A stretch of DNA of 64,000 nt, from positions 250,543,008 through 250,607,007 of the forward strand of contig NC_053489.1 in NCBI RefSeq assembly GCF_905171775.1, in the 5' to 3' direction. The position numbers were made by a program, and so were the translations under genes. This document shows positions 12,105-23,693 of the stretch, piece after piece (the first letter of the stretch is position 1; each line of letters starts with the position of its first letter). This DNA comes from Rana temporaria. Lineage: Eukaryota; Chordata; Amphibia; Anura; Ranidae. Under the pieces are notes generated by a model. It did not search any database. It worked only from the letters and a program-made list of their open reading frames with translations, and was not told the DNA's origin.

Positions 12105-12583
12105 GGCCGCATACAGACGAACATACATGTATGATGAAACCGGTCCGCCGGACCGTTTTCACCGTACATGTATGCCTGGGGATTTCTGTATGGTGGCTGT
12201 ACTCACCATCATACAGAAATCTGCGCGTAAACAATACGCGGGGCGTGTCCGCGCCGTCGCCGCGACGATGACGCGGCGACGTGGGCGGCCCTGCCAGTTC
12301 AATGCTTCCACGCATGCGTCAAAGTCATTCGACGCATGCGAGGGATGGCGGGCGCTCGGACATATACGGTAGGTCTGTACAGACGACCGAACATGTCCGA
12401 GCGGGCAGGATTTCAGCGGGCTGTTTTAAAACAAGTCCAGAAATATTTGCCCGCTGGAAAAAGGCCCGGCGGGCAAATGTTTGCTGGAATCCTGCCCGCT
12501 CGGGCCTACACACGACCGAACATGTCTGCAGAAACTGGTCCGCGGACCAGTTTCAGCAGACATGTTTGGTCGTGTGTACGGCC
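12105..12583. mobile_element. Harbinger-type palindromic MITE
   Basis: The left end ggccgcatacagacga and the right end tcgtgtgtacggcc are inverted. Internal palindromes include catgtatg and gtccgcggac words. It belongs to the same family as 37375-37876, 40411-40901 and 51263-51533, whose copies have 3-bp TTA/TAA duplications. The flanks of this copy have decayed. It encodes nothing. Confidence 0.8.
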
Positions 12584-12720
12584 CAATAGAGTCCATTGGC
12601 TGAAAAAATGTATAAATTGTGATGAGGTTTCACAGATTAGCCCAAAGGTGAATTTGTATTTAATTTCTGAGATATGAATCATGGGGAACTTTGCATCCAT
12701 CTAAAATTCTTTGTTCACCT

Positions 12721-13689
12721 TTAACCACTAGCCGACCGCGCACCGTCATTATACGGCGGCAGGTCGGCTCTCCTGGGCGAGAGCCCGTAGCTATACGGCG
12801 GCTCTTTGAGCCGCCACTAGGGGGGCGCGTGCGCGCCGCCGGAGGCGCGCGCGCGCCCCCGCTCGCCCCCGACTCCCGTGCGTGTGCCCGGCGGGCGCGA
12901 TCGCCGCCGGGCACACGCGATCGCTCGTTACAGAGCGGGGAACGGGAGCTGTGTGTGTAAACACACAGCTCTCGTTCCTGTCAGCGGGGGAAATGCTGAT
13001 TTTCTGTTCATACAACGTATGAACAGATGATCAGTGTTTCCCCTAGTACGGCCACCCCCCCCCCCCCCCCCCCACAGTAAGAACACACAGGGACATACTT
13101 AACCCCTTCCCCGCCCCCTAGTGTTAACCCCTTCACTGCCAGTGGCATTTTTATAGTAATCCAATGCATTTTTATAGCACGGATCGCTATAAAAATGCCA
13201 ATGGTCCCAAAAATGTGTCAAAAGTGTCCGAAGTGTCCGCCATAATGTCGCAGTACCGAAAAAAAAATCGCTGATCGCCGCCATTACTAGTAAAAAAATA
13301 TATTAATAAAAATGCCATAAAAATAAAAACGCTATAACTTTTGCGCAAACCAATCAATAAACGCTTATTGCGATTTTTTTTTTACGAAAAATATGTAGAC
13401 GAATACGTATCGGCCTAAACTGAGGAAAAAAAATTTTTTTTTATATATTTTTGGGGGATATTTATTATAGCAAAAAGTAAAAAATATTATTTTTTTTCAA
13501 AATTGTCGCTCTATTTTTGTTTATAGCGCAAAAAATAAAAACCGCAGAGGTGGGAAAAAAAGGACGCCAATTTTGTTTGGGAGCCACGTCGCACGACCGC
13601 GCAATTGTCAGTTAAAGCGGCGCAGTCCCGAATCGCAAAAAGTCTTCTGGTCTTTGGGCAGCAATATGGTCCGGGGGTTAAGTGGTTAA
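12721..13689. mobile_element. piggyBac-type non-autonomous element
   Basis: It starts TTAAccactagccgacc and ends gggttaagtggTTAA (13686-13689), so the termini are inverted and bounded by TTAA, the piggyBac target. The interior has GC-rich palindromes (12760-12910), a C-tract at 13047-13072, and an AT-rich part with ttgcgcaaaccaatcaat. Related copies lie at 9092, 30234, 46881, 48237 and 57840. There is no transposase, so it would be mobilised in trans. Confidence 0.82.
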
Positions 13690-13914
13690 ACAAAATCAAA
13701 GTAAAAGTTACAGCTCAAATTGCCAGCCAGCCTGTCTAATAGTTCATGTCAGTTTGCAAATATATGTGTAAACTGCAGAGGCCACGTCACGTCACCCCAG
13801 TATTATCTGCAGTCCTAACTCTATAAATTTTGAGAGCCTCCATCGGGTAGATTAAGGGTAAGTATGCCTGGAGGGAGCCCACCCCCTCCTTAAAGGCACA
13901 GGGGAGCACTGGAT

Positions 13915-14130
13915 ACCCAGCAAATAGCACATGTGCTCCTTGCTGTTAAGGCCAGTTATAGGTTGGGGGAGCTGCCGTTTGTTTGTACCGTTGATTAATT
14001 GGTGAGGGGGTGCACTGGACACCCTTGCTGCAAGTGTGCTATTTGCTGAAGCAAATAGCCCTTCCATGTGCTCCTTGCTGTTAAGGCCATTTGTAGGTTG
14101 GAGCAGTTTCCATTTGTTTGTACCGTTTCT
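13915..14130 (+). repeat. Two-copy direct duplication
   Basis: The block with catgtgctccttgctgttaa and ggccagttataggttgg (about 13920-13998) recurs at about 14066-14128 with modest divergence. Both copies end in gtttgtaccgtt. No gene is attached. Confidence 0.7.
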
Positions 14131-14408
14131 TCACCTTTACCCTGACTAGAAAACTCACAAGAGCAAATAATGATTGGGGAAACAGATAACCCAGCCCCCT
14201 CATTGTAAAAGGAACCAAATCTGCTCAGAACTGAATCTGCTGCCACTAGGGATGGGCGAATTGGCCCACATTCAGTTCGCAAACCCATAAAAAAACTGAA
14301 AAATACAAACTTTAATCTGAACCCCTTTAAAGTCTGTGGGGACACATCTTGGAATTGGGTTTGCTAAACAAAGGGCATTCAAGCTGGGAACTGCCATGGG
14401 TAACAATG

Positions 14409-14518
<110 letters not shown>

Positions 14519-14589
14519 TACAGCAGGGAGAGGGTGCAACTTCTCTGGGCAACATGGAAAAATAAAACATTTTATTACATGCTTGGGAG

Positions 14590-15330
14590 ATGCCTTTAAA
14601 GGGGTTGTAAACCTACGTGTTTTTTCACCTTAATGCATCCAATTCTCACAATTAGCATCTCAGCAACTGTTATGTCAACCTCCTTCCCCACTTTGGACTT
14701 TCCCTAGACCTCTGGCTGAGTTTGGGTCAAAGATCTATGCATTTGCTTTTTGTGGCTAGACAAACCCTTTTCTCATTTTGCTTCCTGTTATCTATAACCA
14801 AATAGACCTCAATTATAGCATGTTTTATCAGAGGCATTAAAGGAGAAGTAGAGCCAAAGCTCGTTTGGCTGTACTTCTCCTGGGGATCACAGGAGTGCAG
14901 TTCATTCTGACTTCGGCTGAAGTCCGCTGTCTGCTTACATCACAGAGTCAGTGCTAGCTCCAGAAAGATCACAACCATATGGTCGGGATCCACCCACATG
15001 CCTGGTCCAGCACTCGGCTTGGCTTCTCAGTGAGCCGATGAAAGCTTGGACCGGCTGCTCCTGCCCCCTCCATAGCCCAGCGCTTCAGTGAGTGTGGAGG
15101 GGGCAGAGCAGAGAGCCGGTGACTGACAATCACCGGCTCTCTGCTCAAACAATGCTGATCGCTCAGTTCTCAATGTAAGAGCCTGCGGGGGACAGATGTA
15201 GCATAGGTAAATATGATTCTACAAAAAAACAGATTGCCGTACTTCTGTTTTAACTCTCCCTAGCTGTCATTTTGTTAACCATATTTGTTTCTCACTGTAG
15301 TCTTTCTATTTTTTTGTCAATTTCCCATTC
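14590..15330. other. Fragments of TTAAAGG-type dispersed repeats
   Basis: Pieces beginning tttaaaggggttgtaaacc (14594) and attaaaggagaagtagagcc (14838) look like ends of TTAA-flanked MITEs. The second piece has a possible partner end near 15230-15255 (gccgtacttctgttttaac). No gene is seen. Confidence 0.45.
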
Positions 15331-15338
15331 ATTCCCCC

Positions 15339-15780
15339 CAGGGGTCAAGTCCTAGGGGAAAAACGTGTGGGAACTCCCACCCAAGATCCACCCCCCACTA
15401 AAAAAAAAAAAAGATACGCTCATATGCATAATTAGTAAACCGCATGTTCTTTCTAAATCCCGCGATAACTTGCGGCAGACCTCCGCAATGTCTCCTGGGA
15501 ACAATGACAAAAGCTCCCAGGAGACATTGCGGCATCGAGGAAGTGAAGTGACGGAATACCCGCACACTACCCGATGAATCCATATACAGGAAGCGACCAG
15601 TAACAAAGGATTACTAAGGTTCGCCTGCCCCTGACAGTGACTCGAGCTGGGCATCGCCGCTTAGTGAAAGATTGGCTCGGGCGGCTCAGCTGCTCTAGTC
15701 CTGCAAAGGGAACTGAGTTCCTGGTGTGAAAAAAGTGCAGGAACTCCGTACCCACGCGTTCCCGCAGGACTTGAGCCCTG
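15339..15780. mobile_element. hAT-type MITE with 8-bp TSD
   Basis: The termini are CAGGGGTCAAGTCCT and AGGACTTGAGCCCTG, inverted and starting with the CAGGG typical of hAT elements. They are flanked on both sides by a perfect 8-bp duplication ATTCCCCC (15331-15338 and 15781-15788). An internal perfect palindrome is centred near 15508, with arms tctcctgggagc. At 442 bp it has no transposase. Confidence 0.9.
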
Positions 15781-16198
15781 ATTCCCCCCTCCCCCCTTTT
15801 CATTCCTGTTCCAGCACTGAGTTTTGCCTCTTTTTGTTCTCCCCCTTTGCCCTTGTGCCAGATAACAACACCATTCATTGACCCCAATTATTGCCATCCA
15901 CACATACCATACAGTCTATTAAATACTTATCCTTTAAGGCCAAACGCTAGAACATCCATTCAAAAATGAACCCAGGTCCAGGGAGAATTATAGAGGAAAA
16001 AGATCCATGTTGTTTTCTTGCAAGACACGAATTTTATTAAAAGTAACCCTCCTAAACTCATTTCAGATTGCTTCGACAGCCACTCCCCAAACTCCAAGTT
16101 AAGGGGGCTCAGCATTCTTTTTTCTAAAACTTTTCAATGGTCATTGAAAGATCACCTGGACAATAATATGGATACATTTCTCATTCTTTAGGGAGGAA

Positions 16199-16609
16199 TT
16201 AAAGTGGTAATAAACCCTGCTTTGCAACTTTTACCTACAGGTAAGCTTTTAATAAAGCTTACCTGTAGGTAAAATTAATATGTGCACCATTTAGGAGATA
16301 TTTACATGTGTTGCAGCCGTGATGTCACTGACACATATGTATGTCACTCTGGCGTGGTGGCTTCTGTGCGCATGAGCGGGTGTGATGTCATTGTGGCTCA
16401 ACTATTTAAATGGCCAAAACCCACGAACCCAGAAAGAAGACTGAGTGAAGAATGAAGATAAATGCCCTGTCAGCGGTGACAGCACGCCACTGGTGGGCTT
16501 TGTTTTGAGGTAAGTCTCTCATAATGTGCAATGCAATGTATACTAGCACATTATGCCATTGCCTTGCAGGGGGCCCAGATGACTTTTTATGCATTTACAA
16601 CCACTTTAA
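16199..16609. mobile_element. TTAA-flanked MITE
   Basis: The ends TTAAagtggtaataaaccc and catttacaaccactTTAA are imperfect inverted repeats bounded by TTAA. A perfect inner hairpin (acctacaggtaagctt / aagcttacctgtaggt) lies at about 16230-16272. Non-coding. Confidence 0.75.
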
Positions 16610-16774
16610 TGGCAACCAGTGACACTTGCATTTTTATGCTCCAAAAGCAGATCAGCTTGGCATCATAGAACACTAGAAGTGCTTCCGCGCCATCAAAAAA
16701 GTGTAAAATGAGAGTAACACAATAAAATAAATGCTGCTTAATCTAAATGGGTAAATGAATGTATACCTAAAGTG

Positions 16775-18209
16775 GATGTGATATAAAAGTGATCAGCGCA
16801 TAAAATTAAATAAATCAATAATAAATTAAATATTCCAAATCGATAAATAGCTGGTTGTTAAATACCAGAAATAATGTGCAATGTGCAAACACAATGTGCA
16901 ATAAACAAATATGATGAATAGTGTACAAATATAGTCCCAAAGTAAGTAATGGATATCCTTGTGTTAACGAGAATCAAACAAGTATGTCTTCCAAAATCTT
17001 CTTACGTGGCTCTTCTAAGTGGTGTGCTCACAGAGCGCTTACCTTAAAACAGGTGTATAGAAGCTTGTATGGATGTTAGCTGTTCCAAAATATGTCCAGG
17101 AATGGTTCCTCTGCATTGGTCTCCAGCTGCTGTCTATCACTGTGGGTATGGATGATTTCACAGGGTCTCCCCTCGCTGGCTGATGGCGTCCTGGTCTGGA
17201 GGTTGATGTGGAGCTCCTCTGATGAGTCTTCTATGGTTGGGGTCCTCTCGGATGGTCCCACTTGGCTCCTCTGATGAGTTTTCTATGGTTGGGGTCCTCT
17301 TGGATGGTCCCTCTCGGCTCCTATGATGAGTCTTCTATGGTTGGAGTCCTCTCGGATGGTCCCTCTCGGCTCCTATGATGAGTCTTCTATGGTTGGGGTC
17401 CTCTCGGAGAGCGTAGTGCAGACACAGAACGTCCCTCACACCTCTCAGCCAGGACAAGAAGCCTCCATTTTCCATCGACGACACGGAGGAGAACTTTCCC
17501 CTAATTGTGGACACTTGTGAGCAAGTGGAAGAGAAGACGAGAGTTGGGAGAGATTTCCCTCATGTCCAGTCACCGTGCTGGGAAGAGTCAGAAGTCACCC
17601 GACCATAATAGACTCATCAGAGGAACTAAGAGGGACAATCCGAGAGGACCATAGAAGACTCATCAGAGGAACCATCTGAGAGGACCCCAACCATAGAAGA
17701 CTCATCAGAGGAGCCAAGAGAGACCATCCGAGAGGACCCCAACCATAGAAGACTCATCAGAGGAGCTCCACATCAACCTCCAGACCAGGACGCCATCAGC
17801 CAGCGAGGGGAGACCCTGTGAAACCATCCATACTCACAGTGATAGACAGCAGCTGGAGACCAATGCAGAGGATCCATTCCTGGACATACAGTATTTTGGA
17901 ATAGCTAACATCCATACAAGCTTCTATACACCTGTTTTAAGGTAAGCGCTCTGTGAGCACACCACTTAGAAGAGCCACGTAAGAAGATTTTGGAAGACAC
18001 ACTTGTTTGATTCTCGTTAACACAAGGATATCCATTACTTACTTTGGGACTTTATTTGTACACTATTCATCATATTTGTCTATTGCACATTGTGTTTGCA
18101 CATTGCACATTATTTCTGGTATTCAACAACCAGCTATTTATCGATTTGAAATATTTAATTTATTATTGATTTATTTAATTTTATGCGCTGATCACTTTTA
18201 TATCACATC
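16775..18209. repeat. 1.4-kb palindrome with internal tandem units
   Basis: The left arm begins gatgtgatataaaagtgatc (16775). The right arm ends with its complement (18190-18209). Long matching blocks run through both arms, for example gtgctcacagagcgcttacc versus its complement near 17945. Inside each arm about three ~55-bp units built on gaggaccccaaccatagaag occur, in opposite orientation. A roughly 180-bp centre (17410-17590) is unique. No reading frame of note. It could be a foldback element or a palindromic duplication. Confidence 0.85.
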
Positions 18210-18887
18210 ATGGAACACTGCTTGGAAATTCTCGAATTTTGTGGATCAGGGTTTTCAAAGTCCTTTTTGAAATGGTTCAAAAAGACCTACAACTAGAACA
18301 CGTATTTAATATATGGCTGCTTATGCATAGCAATACCAGAGACTTCACGTTATTTTCTTCATCATTGAGCCTTGCCATTGGTCGTCTTATCCACTCGCGA
18401 TCACATGCATTTCTTGGACAATAATATAGTCTCTGTTAGACTCACATTAGGTATCATAAAAATTGTGAGACACTGAGAACATAATGAGAGTTTTCTCCCA
18501 GAAGCCCAGGTCCAACATTCCTCCAGATGAAGACTACTCCCAATTCATATACCGGTCAGAGACACGTACAAGAAAATGTTGAAGCTGAGCACTGAGGTTA
18601 CACTTTGCTGTTAATTGACAGTGCATGGCAGTGGGCGGATTCCTGCTGTCAAACAAAAGTAAGGTAAACCTGATGGAGAACTATTCCAGCTGCAGATGTA
18701 GGTACTAGTTCTCTATCATGTGCGTCTTCTCTGTGACTCAGGTCCCCAGGAAAATATGGGCATTGCCATGAGATCACAAGTATCCCGGGCCCCTTTGTTA
18801 ACATCTAGCTTTGGACCTGGAAATCTTACAGGTCGACAGCTGAACAGGGCTAGAGATGAAGTCTTGTGTGGGAAACTATTATAATCA
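18210..18887. other. Unassigned
   Basis: No gene, element end or strong repeat was recognised between the palindrome and the L1 target site. Confidence 0.4.
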
Positions 18888-18922
18888 TGGGTAAACGTTT
18901 TTTTTTTTTTCTTTTCTTTTTT

Positions 18923-19067
18923 CCACCTCAGCTTTTACCAAATTCTAGAGACCAGCTCATGAATCGATGCTTCTTACGTCTCTTATTTGCGGTTTGCATC
19001 ATGCGTGGTATTTTTTCATAGCCAAAGTAGGGCAAAAGTAGCCGTTACTTGCGATAAGCTTCAAACG
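18923..19067 (-). other. Possible L1 3'-transduced segment between two poly(A) tracts
   Basis: Two T-runs lie in antisense to the L1: 25 T at 19068-19092, and a T-rich tract at 18898-18922 that touches the TSD. The 145 bp between them has no L1-like features. The order element-poly(A)-unique-poly(A)-TSD is the signature of 3' transduction. An A-rich 3' UTR is the alternative. Confidence 0.5.
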
Positions 19068-19382
19068 TTTTTTTTTTTTTTTTTTTTTTTTCACATGTAA
19101 TAAGTGTAAGTGTCAACATCCGGCAAGGGGCTAAAATCTTATCCATGCTCTTGTATTGTTTTACAGCCCCTCTGGGATATCTACACCTCGCTACCATATA
19201 ATGCAAACCCCTCCCCCCTCCTCCCCCCCACCCCCTCGTGGCGCCCAGGGATCTTATCTTTTTCCATCGCTAAAATATCTATGAGATTTTACAAAAAATG
19301 CGTAAGATTCGAAAATAACAGTCGAAACAATCGGGCTTTGTTACGGGGTCGATCAAACCCCATTATCTCAGAATCAAAAGAC

Positions 19383-20226
19383 TTAAAGTACTCTTAAACT
19401 CTCTACATAACTCCCAGTTTTTTTGTACTCCTTCCATTTTTCCCATTTTTTCTTAAAGTCGTTGTTTGTCTCTGATAGACTTTCCTTGAGCTCTTCCAAC
19501 CTATAAGTTTCCTCCACAGCGTCTATCCAATTCCACAGGAGTGGACTTTCCTTTTCCTGCCACCTTTTTGGTATGATTCTCTTCGCTGCATTTAACAGGT
19601 GTGGTAATAAAGACTGCTTGTATTTTTTTATACCCTCTTGACTCCCGTGAAAGAGCACTACCCAGGGATCTTTCTTTATCTCCCTACCCGTAATCTCTTT
19701 TATTTGACTTATTATTGTATCCCAATAAATTTGGATTTTCGGGCATGTCCACCAAATATGTGCCATCGTTCCTCTCTCCGTACAACCTCGCCAACACTCG
19801 GCGGACTGGTCAGATCTGACATTGTTAGCTTTGTCGGGGGTAATATACCAGCCCGAAATGCACTTATAATTTGCCTCGGCGGTTCGTGTATCTATTGCGG
19901 AGGAGTGTGTTAATTGCATGATCCTCTGAAAAGTGTTTGTCCCTCTCGTGATTTCTAACTCCCTTTCCCATTTATGTACAAACGGTGCTTCATCCCGTGC
20001 ACCTATCTTAACCAGTATCCCATATAATTTAGTGATTGTGCCTTTAGAGTTTTCTGATTGACATAGCTTCTCAAGTGGTGTCAACTCCGCCCTCGTCCGT
20101 AGAGGACGAGGGAGGTGCCGCACAAAATTATGTAGCTGGGAGTAATGCCACCTATCGAGATTCCAATATTCTGTTCTAGCTTTCAATTCTTCGTATGTCA
20201 TTATCTCTCCATCTTTTATGATATCC
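19383..20226 (-). pseudogene. L1 ORF2, C-terminal region (frameshifted)
   Basis: The open segment reads LGDIIKDGEIMTYEELKART and continues to the ORF2 stop at 19383-19385. It includes the Cys-rich end (CWRGC..RGTMAHIWWTCPKIQIYW). That matches the usual C-terminal domain of L1 ORF2, which is needed for RNA handling. A one-base shift near 20225 separates it from the RT part: the upstream frame meets TAG exactly where the LGD block starts. Everything downstream of the shift would be lost in translation. Confidence 0.85.
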
Positions 20227-20227
20227 C

Positions 20228-23029
20228 CTAAGTGTTATTCCTGATCCAGTTACCACCTATTTTTTTCTCCCCAGGTGCAAAGTAAGCATTATCTTTTATA
20301 TTCATTAGTGGAGAATTGAATTCTCTGTTCAGTAGTGTCTGGGTTCTATCCCACATTCGTAAAGTGTCCCGTGTTATGTCTAATGATTCGTGGCCCAGTG
20401 CCCTGTATTGTGCAGGAATCCAAATAATATTGCTCAATTGTGACCTAGCTTGTGCCCTTTCAATTTGCACCCATCTTTTACCTTTCCTGTCCCGCGCCCA
20501 TTCCACCGCACGAGATAGAACCGCCGCTTTATAATAGCTTTTAATGTCAGGCACTGCCAGACCGCCCAGTAATTTTCCCTGTTTTAGAATGGACAGTGAT
20601 ATTCTGTGCTTTTTATTTTTCCAAGCATAATTCATTAAAAGGGTATTAAGAATTCTCAGAAATTGCTGAGGCAAAGCAATAGGGATTAGTAAGAATTTAT
20701 ATAAAATTTTAGGGACCACCACCATCTTCAACATATTGATGCGCCCAATCCACGATATAGGTTTATTTACCGTTCTTTTTAATTCATTTTTGATCTCGTT
20801 TAGTAAGGGGACATAATTTATTTTGTATATCTTCTGTACCGTGTTGGCCAATTTGATACCGAGGTATTTTATTTCTTTGCTCCATGTGAAGGCACAGATT
20901 TCTTTAACACGGCCTACCTCACTTTTCTTTAGATTTATGTTTAATAATTCGGATTTAGTTACGTTAATTTTGAAGTTTGAAATGTTGCCATATTGTTGCA
21001 ATATCTTGGAAAGCTCGGGGATGGATTTACTCGGGTTAGTTAAGTAAAATAAAATATCGTCGGCAAAGGCCGACAATTTATGTTCCTCCTCTTCGACTCT
21101 GACACCACTAATATCTGGGTCGTTTCGAATCATGGACAGTAGGGGCTCTAGAGATAGAATGAAGAGCAGGGGAGACAAAGGGCAACCTTGTCTTGTCCCA
21201 TTCTTCATCTCGAAAGACTCCGAAAGCGTGCCGTTAATTTTTATTCTTGCGGTAGGGTGATGGTAAAGTGTATTAATCCATTGTGATAACCTGTTGCCTA
21301 TGCCCATGGTTGTAAGTGTCTCCATCATAAGCCCCCAGTCTACCCTGTCGAATGCTTTTTCGGCATCCACCGACAGGAATAGACCTGGGGGCGCATTCAG
21401 CCTAATGTTCTGAAGCAGGAGAATTGCTCTTATACTATTGTCTTTGCCCTCTCTATTGGGGACAAATCCGACCTGGTCGGGGTGCACCAAATAGTGCATA
21501 ACCCCTTTCAGACGCTCAGCCAAAACTTTAGCAAAGAGCTTGATGTCTGTATTTAGCAAAGATATTGGTCTATATCCCGAACAGAGTGAACAATCTTTCC
21601 CTTCTTTCAAAATTAGTGCAACCGATGCCGCTAACGCTTCCCTGCTGGTTTCGTATTCTGATCCTAGGCCATTGAAATATTTACATATCCTCGGTATTAA
21701 AATCTTACTGAATCTCTTATAATACCAGACAGAAAACCCGTCAGGGCCAGGGCTTTTTCCCACTGTCGTATTTTTCAAAACATTTTTGATTTCTTCTTCA
21801 GTTATGGGCCGGTCCATATTGATTCTATCGACCTCCTCTAATTTAGGAAGTCCCGCTTTTACAAGGAAATCACGTATTTTAGCCTCCTTTTCCCCTGTTT
21901 TCCACCCTAACTGCTTTAATGTATACAATTCCTCATAATAATTTTTAAAAGTATCTGCGATTTCTCTAGTCGTATAGACTAGGTTCCCGTCTTTCCTTTT
22001 AATTTTTCCAATATAATTTCTGGTTTTCTTTTTTTGGGCCATTTTGGCCAGATGCTTACTGGGTTTATTACCCCATACATACCTCTCTCTAGCTATGCAA
22101 TTAAGTTTTTTCCTCGCTTCTAAATCCATGATCTCCTTGAGCGCGTCTCTTTTTAGAATTAAGTTGTGATAGGTCTCTTTTAGTCCCTGTTCTTTATGTT
22201 TACGTTCTAAGATTACTATATCTTTGGTCAGGGTCTCGGCCTTCCTTTTTCTCTCTTTATTTTCCCTGGCATTCTCAGCAATTAATATCCCTCTAATGTA
22301 TGCTTTATGTGTCTCCCAAAGAGTTGCACTTGATATCCCCTCTGTATCATTTATAATAAAAAATTGTTTGAGCTCCGCTTCCACCCTACTAGCAACCTCT
22401 TCATCTCGAATCAGATTATCATTTAATATCCACCTCGGCCGTTCAATCTTCTGTAAGGATAATTTAATCTTCATAGTGATTGGAGCATGATCTGAGATGG
22501 TCATAATTCCAATGTCCGTCTCAGTGATCACGTCCAATAGTCTGTGATCTACCAGTATGTAATCTATTCTGGTGTACGTTCCGTGTGGAGGAGAGAAAAA
22601 CGTGTAATCATGAGTGTTTGGGTGGAGTACCCTCCAAGCGTCCACTAACTGGCTGTCGTGGATCTTGTGTTTTATTTTTTGTAGTTGCACGTTCATGGTC
22701 TCCTTCACCCGGGACGTACTGTCTTCTCTCGGATTCATGGCGAAATTAAGGTCCCCCATCAGAATTATATATCCTTCGGCAAAATTTTTCAATTTGCCCA
22801 GGATTCTGCTTAAATACTGGGTTGGATGTACATTCGGGGCGTAGATATTAGCCAGAGTATAGAGAGTGTTTCCCAGTTTTCCTTTTAAAAATAAAAATCT
22901 ACCTTCCGGGTCAGTCAGCCTTGCCTCCAGGATGAACCCGATCCCTCTCGCGAAACCGATGGCTACACCCCTAGCGCGTTTGGAAATAGCATCCCCGTAG
23001 AACCAAGTAGGGTATCTGGGTGAGTACAA
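20228..23029 (-). pseudogene. L1 ORF2, endonuclease and reverse transcriptase
   Basis: The 933-residue open segment covers most of the APE-type endonuclease (GDLN at about 92-95, SDHAP at 179-183) and the RT. RT landmarks are ILKEGKD, YRPISLLNTDIKL (about 486-498), VDAEKAFDRV (about 554-563), the NGTRQGCPLSPLLF block, and the catalytic FADD at 655-658. These residues look intact, so the enzymatic part was functional until recently. The N-terminus is missing because an LTR retrotransposon sits in the codon after HLTL. The remaining N-terminal codons are at 26508-26640. Confidence 0.93.
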
Positions 23030-23043
23030 CTTTACATTAGAAT

Positions 23044-23048
23044 CTAGG
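23044..23048. repeat. 5-bp target-site duplication of the LTR element (left)
   Basis: CTAGG directly precedes the 5' LTR and is repeated at 26508-26512 after the 3' LTR. Dropping the element plus one copy restores the L1 ORF2 reading frame. Confidence 0.92.
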
Positions 23049-23557
23049 TGTGAAGGATGTCAGTGTAAATCTCCCTGCTTGGTTCATGTGTCACAAGCTA
23101 TTGACATGTTAATGACCCTTCCTCAGCCAGCTCCCTAGTTCAAATGGTAATTGATTTATTGTGTGTGGGAAGGAGACCGGCCTTACTGTTTACAATGATT
23201 AGATAAGGGGCTCATGTTAATTATTCTGATTGCTTCATTGTGGTCAGGCTGTTACACCTAGTAATTAACTCCGCTGATGTCTTTATCTAAAGAAACATGT
23301 CTGCATGGTCGGCTCCGACTTGTCTCCTATAATCTGTATGGGAAACCCCACTGTGTGAGGGGGGCGTTCCTAACAGGCTGTAACCACATATAAGCTGAGT
23401 TTCTGTGTCAATAAAGTGTCTTGTTCCAGCAGTAAGCTTGTCTCATGTGTGGCTTTCTGGGCGATTCCAGGGATATCCCTCCTCGTGGAATATTGGGGTG
23501 ATTGTCGTTATGGGAAGAAGGGAACGTTGACGGGGATATCATACCGATACCGTCACA
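23049..23557 (+). repeat. 5' LTR (509 bp)
   Basis: It begins TGTGAAGGATG and ends CCGTCACA. I find no difference from the 3' LTR at a constant offset of 2950. A TATA-like catataag lies at about 23387. An AATAAA lies about 20 bp further at 23410, with a GT-rich stretch after it (tgtcttgttcc). That gives U3, R and U5 in the usual order for a compact promoter/polyadenylation unit. Confidence 0.93.
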
Positions 23558-23580
23558 ATTGGTTGGTAGCAGCGGGATTT
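23558..23580 (+). promoter_or_regulatory. Probable tRNA primer-binding site
   Basis: Immediately inside the 5' LTR is attggttggtagcagcggga. A TGG-starting site a few bases after the LTR is normal for Ty3/Gypsy elements (complement of a tRNA CCA end). I cannot name the tRNA from memory with confidence. Confidence 0.6.
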
Positions 23581-23693
23581 TTCCCTTCTATTCTCCTTCA
23601 CACCCGGATTCCAAGCAGACACTGGAAGAACTACTGGAAGTTCGTGGAAGGATCGCTAGCAACAAAACCAAGCGGGTCATCATAGCAGAATTA